Below, piece after piece: positions 61,211-64,000 of a stretch of DNA of 64,000 bases. Below the pieces are notes generated by a model. The model did not search any database and had not been told where the DNA came from. It was given only the letters and a program-made list of their open reading frames with translations. Within the stretch, counting starts at the first letter, position 1; the number at the start of each line of letters is the position of its first letter. Position numbers and translations under genes: made by a program. Origin of the DNA: Andalucia godoyi (taxonomy: Eukaryota; Discoba; Jakobea; Jakobida; Andaluciidae); contig VRVR01000027.1 of the NCBI GenBank assembly GCA_009859145.1, positions 248,001-312,000 of the forward strand, in the 5' to 3' direction.

Positions 61211-62614
61211 GGAATCTGTTCAATCGAAAAAGAAAGAAAAGAAATGCAAGACGGCGGCCAGAGGAGGATAACGCAACGTACGCGAGACGAACCAATGGGG
61301 CGCCAGTCTCCTCCGACAGCAAAGAGCGAATGACGTAGATTCGGTTTCTATTTTGCGGTTCCCAATCCGTATTTGATTGACTGATGGCGCGTGAATGTCT
61401 TTCTATGCAGTTTTGAGGATGGGTGCTTGCGTCGGTACCTGGAGTGGCGCAAAGAACGCAGTAAAAGATCTCAAGACAGTTTTCCAGTTTATATCAAACC
61501 TCGATTTCATTGAACACATGCACGGCCAGTGTGCCGTCTTCTCCTCAAGCCGATGAGAGAAGCCACGTTCGTAGGTCCCTCGCCAGCAGTCATTACAGAC
61601 TGCTCTCCCAGGGACCCCGACGGTATTCAGTGTCTCATATACGCACCTGTGCTGTAGGCCCAAAGGTTCATGCTAGCATCATTGAGAGAAGACAGGAGGA
61701 TGCCGAATGACAAACAGAATGCCTCTGGCCATCTTCCTGAAGATCGTCAGTTTAAACCTTGGTTTTTCCATTGAAACACTACCCAAACGGATAGCAACGG
61801 GAAACTCGCATGCACTTTGCTGCAAGACAACAAAGGGACGACCGCCTGTGGGATTTCAGAGCGGCTGCGCGAAGAAGTGCGTACAAGCCGGTCACAACAA
61901 ATCCACTAGCGGAGATGAGTATCCTCGCCCCCTGCAGTTCTAGTGTTCTTGGTCGGTCAAATCGGGGCAGATCGCCGGAAACTTGTCATCGTCTGGGGCT
62001 CTGTCGTCAAGCTGGGAGGCAGGCAAGGATGACAAACGTTCCTGCTTATTCAGTGCCCTCGCAGATCAAGCCCGGTGTGACAGCCCATCCATCCGATTGC
62101 TGGTTCCGTGACAAGCATCCGAAGACGATCCCCGTCGGCGCGAGGTAGCAAACTTTCCTGAGATAATGATGTTTGTTATCATGTAAATTCCGAATTGCAG
62201 GTACACCCGAATCCACATTCATGCGACCTGCTTCATGAAAATCGATGGCTCTCTGATACACCAATTTCTGATGGTGTTTTTGTAGTAATTCGATAAGAGC
62301 ACTTTAATGATTGTGAAGCATTTCAAATCCTACGCATCCTTCATTGAAAGGAATGTGATCCTCTCGAGCGTCTCGCACCAACACAGGTGGAGCATCTTGG
62401 AGTAAGGAAATGCAAAGACGGTATAGCAGCTGTTTATACCTCTCCCGTCTGAGACAAAGTTCTCTGGGACTTGACTAATAGTATCGAGAGAGATGTAACA
62501 CTGGCAGCCACGGCTTCGGTAGCCATTCCTCTAGAAACTTGACAAACGCAAGAACATGTTATTCGTCTTCAACAACCTCGCGGTTGCATCCTTTTGTCCC
62601 TGTTTTGACTGATT
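61211..62614. other. Gene-poor stretch, nothing supported
   Basis: Frames at 61403-61663 (minus), 61707-61943 and 61810-62148 (plus) are short, overlapping and without recognisable features. Confidence 0.4.
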
Positions 62615-62851
62615 CTACGCCATGTCTTCAGATTCATCTTTTTTCTCTACGCCTGCCAAGCGATCTGCTTTTGTAGGATGTACTCCTTCCAATCGCTCTC
62701 CGTTGGTCTCGGGTGCCGGCGGCTTTTGCTCTCCCCAGCAGCGGAACATGTCTTGCGTCTTCTCGACCGCGTAAGCACATGTTCGGAAAAACGCCGGGAT
62801 GTTACCAATCACAATCAGAAGAACGAGAACAATCAGTACGGCGAGCATCAT
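62615..62851 (-). CDS. Possible small single-span membrane protein
   Basis: 78 residues from the ATG at 62851. It begins with a hydrophobic span (MMLAVLIVLVLLIVIGNIPA) and continues with a charged cytosolic-type tail (DRLAGVEKKDESEDMA). The frame is open upstream to 63028, but only from a TTG that overlaps the next gene. Unknown family. The strong hydrophobic span is the main support. Confidence 0.35.
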   Translation of the reverse strand: MMLAVLIVLVLLIVIGNIPAFFRTCAYAVEKTQDMFRCWGEQKPPAPETNGERLEGVHPTKADRLAGVEKKDESEDMA

Positions 62852-63008
62852 GACAGCGTCCGATCTTTTATGTAGTAATGAAAAAAGCCAGTTCAAAAAC
62901 TGCAGCGAATGGTGACTCTCGTTTACCTCTAAGGTTGGAAAAGATTCTCTGGTTCTGGTCGATTCCACGGCATTCGGTTGATGACCTACATTCACCTTCA
63001 ACAACAAC

Positions 63009-64000
63009 TTAGGGAGCGAACGTTCCAATGTACCTCTGATTTTCGACTACTCCATCCGCTTTCGCAATGGGAAATACGTCTTCTTGCCACGCATCCTGGT
63101 TCAGCAGAGCCCATGCATACGCGGTATACTGTCGGACTCTGGCCGCTACTTCGACCGCCTTGCCGCGGGCGAGATGAGAAGAGACCTCGCTCATCGACCA
63201 AGACGGATAGACCATGCAGTAGTGCAATGCCATGAGAGACCAGATAGCGCAGAATCCTGGCATTTCTCGAAGATCGAGCCGGTCCCATTCCACAGCGGCT
63301 TCCAGCGCCTGTGCACCCAAAAAGGGACAAGTCTGTTTAAGAGGACGAATGTTGTACGAACGACCTTGGTCGGATGCACTGAGCATCGGCAACATGATCC
63401 GTCGAATGCGACTTTCGACAATGTCATTCGAAGCGCAGTGGCCATGCGGCTCAAATCGTTCTACACGGCGTCCATCTCGGCGCACCACAAGAGCGTTGGC
63501 ATGCAGGGACTCCGCGTCCTCGCTTCGACGGAAGGAAAGCAGGAAGCCCAGCATGCTCCACGTTGGATTCTCCAGAGCAAGTGACAGGATGCGGGATATC
63601 TGCTCATCGGTAGTCATTGGCATCGCTGCCGTCAAGACAGAAGCGGGGGCACGCACTCGGCGTGTCAGTGTGGCAAGAAAGGCCCGCAGGTTCGGATGCA
63701 CGCTTCTCCATTGGAAATACCGGTTAAGCCGCGTCGCATCTTCTCCAAGGACTGCAGAAACGTCAGCTTCCACAATATCATTCGACGCTAAAAGTATGGA
63801 TCGAATATTCCATCGTGCCCGTTCTCCGGCTTCCCGTCTTGGACGTGCTCCCGAGCGGACAAACTGCAACAAACCCTCGTATTCTCGGGGACGGACTGCG
63901 AATTCGTTTTGATGAATGCTTCTTCTCAGTGCTTCCGGTACGGCCATCCAGGACGGCCACCAGACATCAATCTCGAGATCGTTCACAAAGAAGCGCAACA
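63009..64000 (-). CDS. Adenain/Ulp1-like (clan CE) cysteine peptidase, 5' end outside window
   Basis: At least 329 codons; the frame runs off the window edge, so the N-terminus is missing. Numbering from 63998: HANALVV (His166) is followed 17 residues later by Glu183 in RFEPHG, then FLGAQ (Gln230) and GFCAIWS (Cys250). The order His, acidic residue, Gln, Cys and the 17-residue first spacing match clan CE proteases such as adenain and Ulp1. The ERFEPHG and GFCAIWS blocks recall a giant-virus protein group. The Gln-Cys gap of 20 is longer than usual. Such enzymes process viral structural proteins or remove ubiquitin-like modifiers. The assignment rests on motifs seen by eye. Confidence 0.65.
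   Translation of the reverse strand, partial: LRFFVNDLEIDVWWPSWMAVPEALRRSIHQNEFAVRPREYEGLLQFVRSGARPRREAGERARWNIRSILLASNDIVEADVSAVLGEDATRLNRYFQWRSVHPNLRAFLATLTRRVRAPASVLTAAMPMTTDEQISRILSLALENPTWSMLGFLLSFRRSEDAESLHANALVVRRDGRRVERFEPHGHCASNDIVESRIRRIMLPMLSASDQGRSYNIRPLKQTCPFLGAQALEAAVEWDRLDLREMPGFCAIWSLMALHYCMVYPSWSMSEVSSHLARGKAVEVAARVRQYTAYAWALLNQDAWQEDVFPIAKADGVVENQRYIGTFAP

Overview
The window looks like DNA of an intron-poor eukaryote (alga or other protist) or of a large DNA virus of one, not a bacterium. Genes are long and uninterrupted, sit on both strands with separate leaders, and show no operons or ribosome-binding sites. Several start codons are preceded by pyrimidine-rich leaders, and TATA-like boxes lie upstream of some. 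The proteins include eukaryotic-type Ser/Thr kinases, kinesin-light-chain-type TPRs, a eukaryotic-type phospholipase D, a dynamin/SLIP-GC-like GTPase and secreted or multi-span membrane proteins. GIY-YIG proteins, a serine recombinase and an adenain/Ulp1-like peptidase add a giant-virus flavour. I cannot name the organism.

Region 1 (1-41179) is a giant inverted repeat. Left arm 1-18296 and right arm 22884-41179 are mirror images about position 20590, and no difference was found in any reading frame compared. The left arm runs off the window, so the true arm length is unknown. Each arm carries, from outside inwards: a disordered acidic protein, a decayed gene, a 1150-residue kinase, a divergently transcribed kinase-TPR gene split by one frameshift, a broken coiled-coil gene, a 994-residue orphan, a phospholipase D, a gene remnant and a Tc1/mariner/IS630-type transposon. 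The inner boundary of the repeat falls exactly on the transposon terminus. The 4.6 kb single-copy loop holds one gene: a 1265-residue GTPase whose C-terminus looks like a chymotrypsin-fold protease with Cys in the nucleophile position. GTPase, kinases, TPR protein and phospholipase D together resemble a signalling or innate-defence island; that role is inference.

Region 2 (41180-48600) holds a stray fragment of the arm kinase, four minus-strand genes of unknown function (disordered, repeat-containing or tail-anchored proteins) and an SF2 helicase.

Region 3 (48600-57350) is accessory DNA: a dead GIY-YIG gene, an intact relative, a divergent third GIY-YIG-like gene, two arrays of the same 91-bp repeat, a GGATATGG-type minisatellite, a serine recombinase and a protein with a poly-Glu tail.

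Region 4 (57350-64000) is gene-poor, with a secreted or GPI-like protein, a four-span membrane protein, a possible small membrane protein, and at the window edge a probable clan CE cysteine peptidase.

Several genes are broken by single-base shifts, two of them in short T runs. Real decay and long-read consensus errors cannot be separated from the sequence alone.
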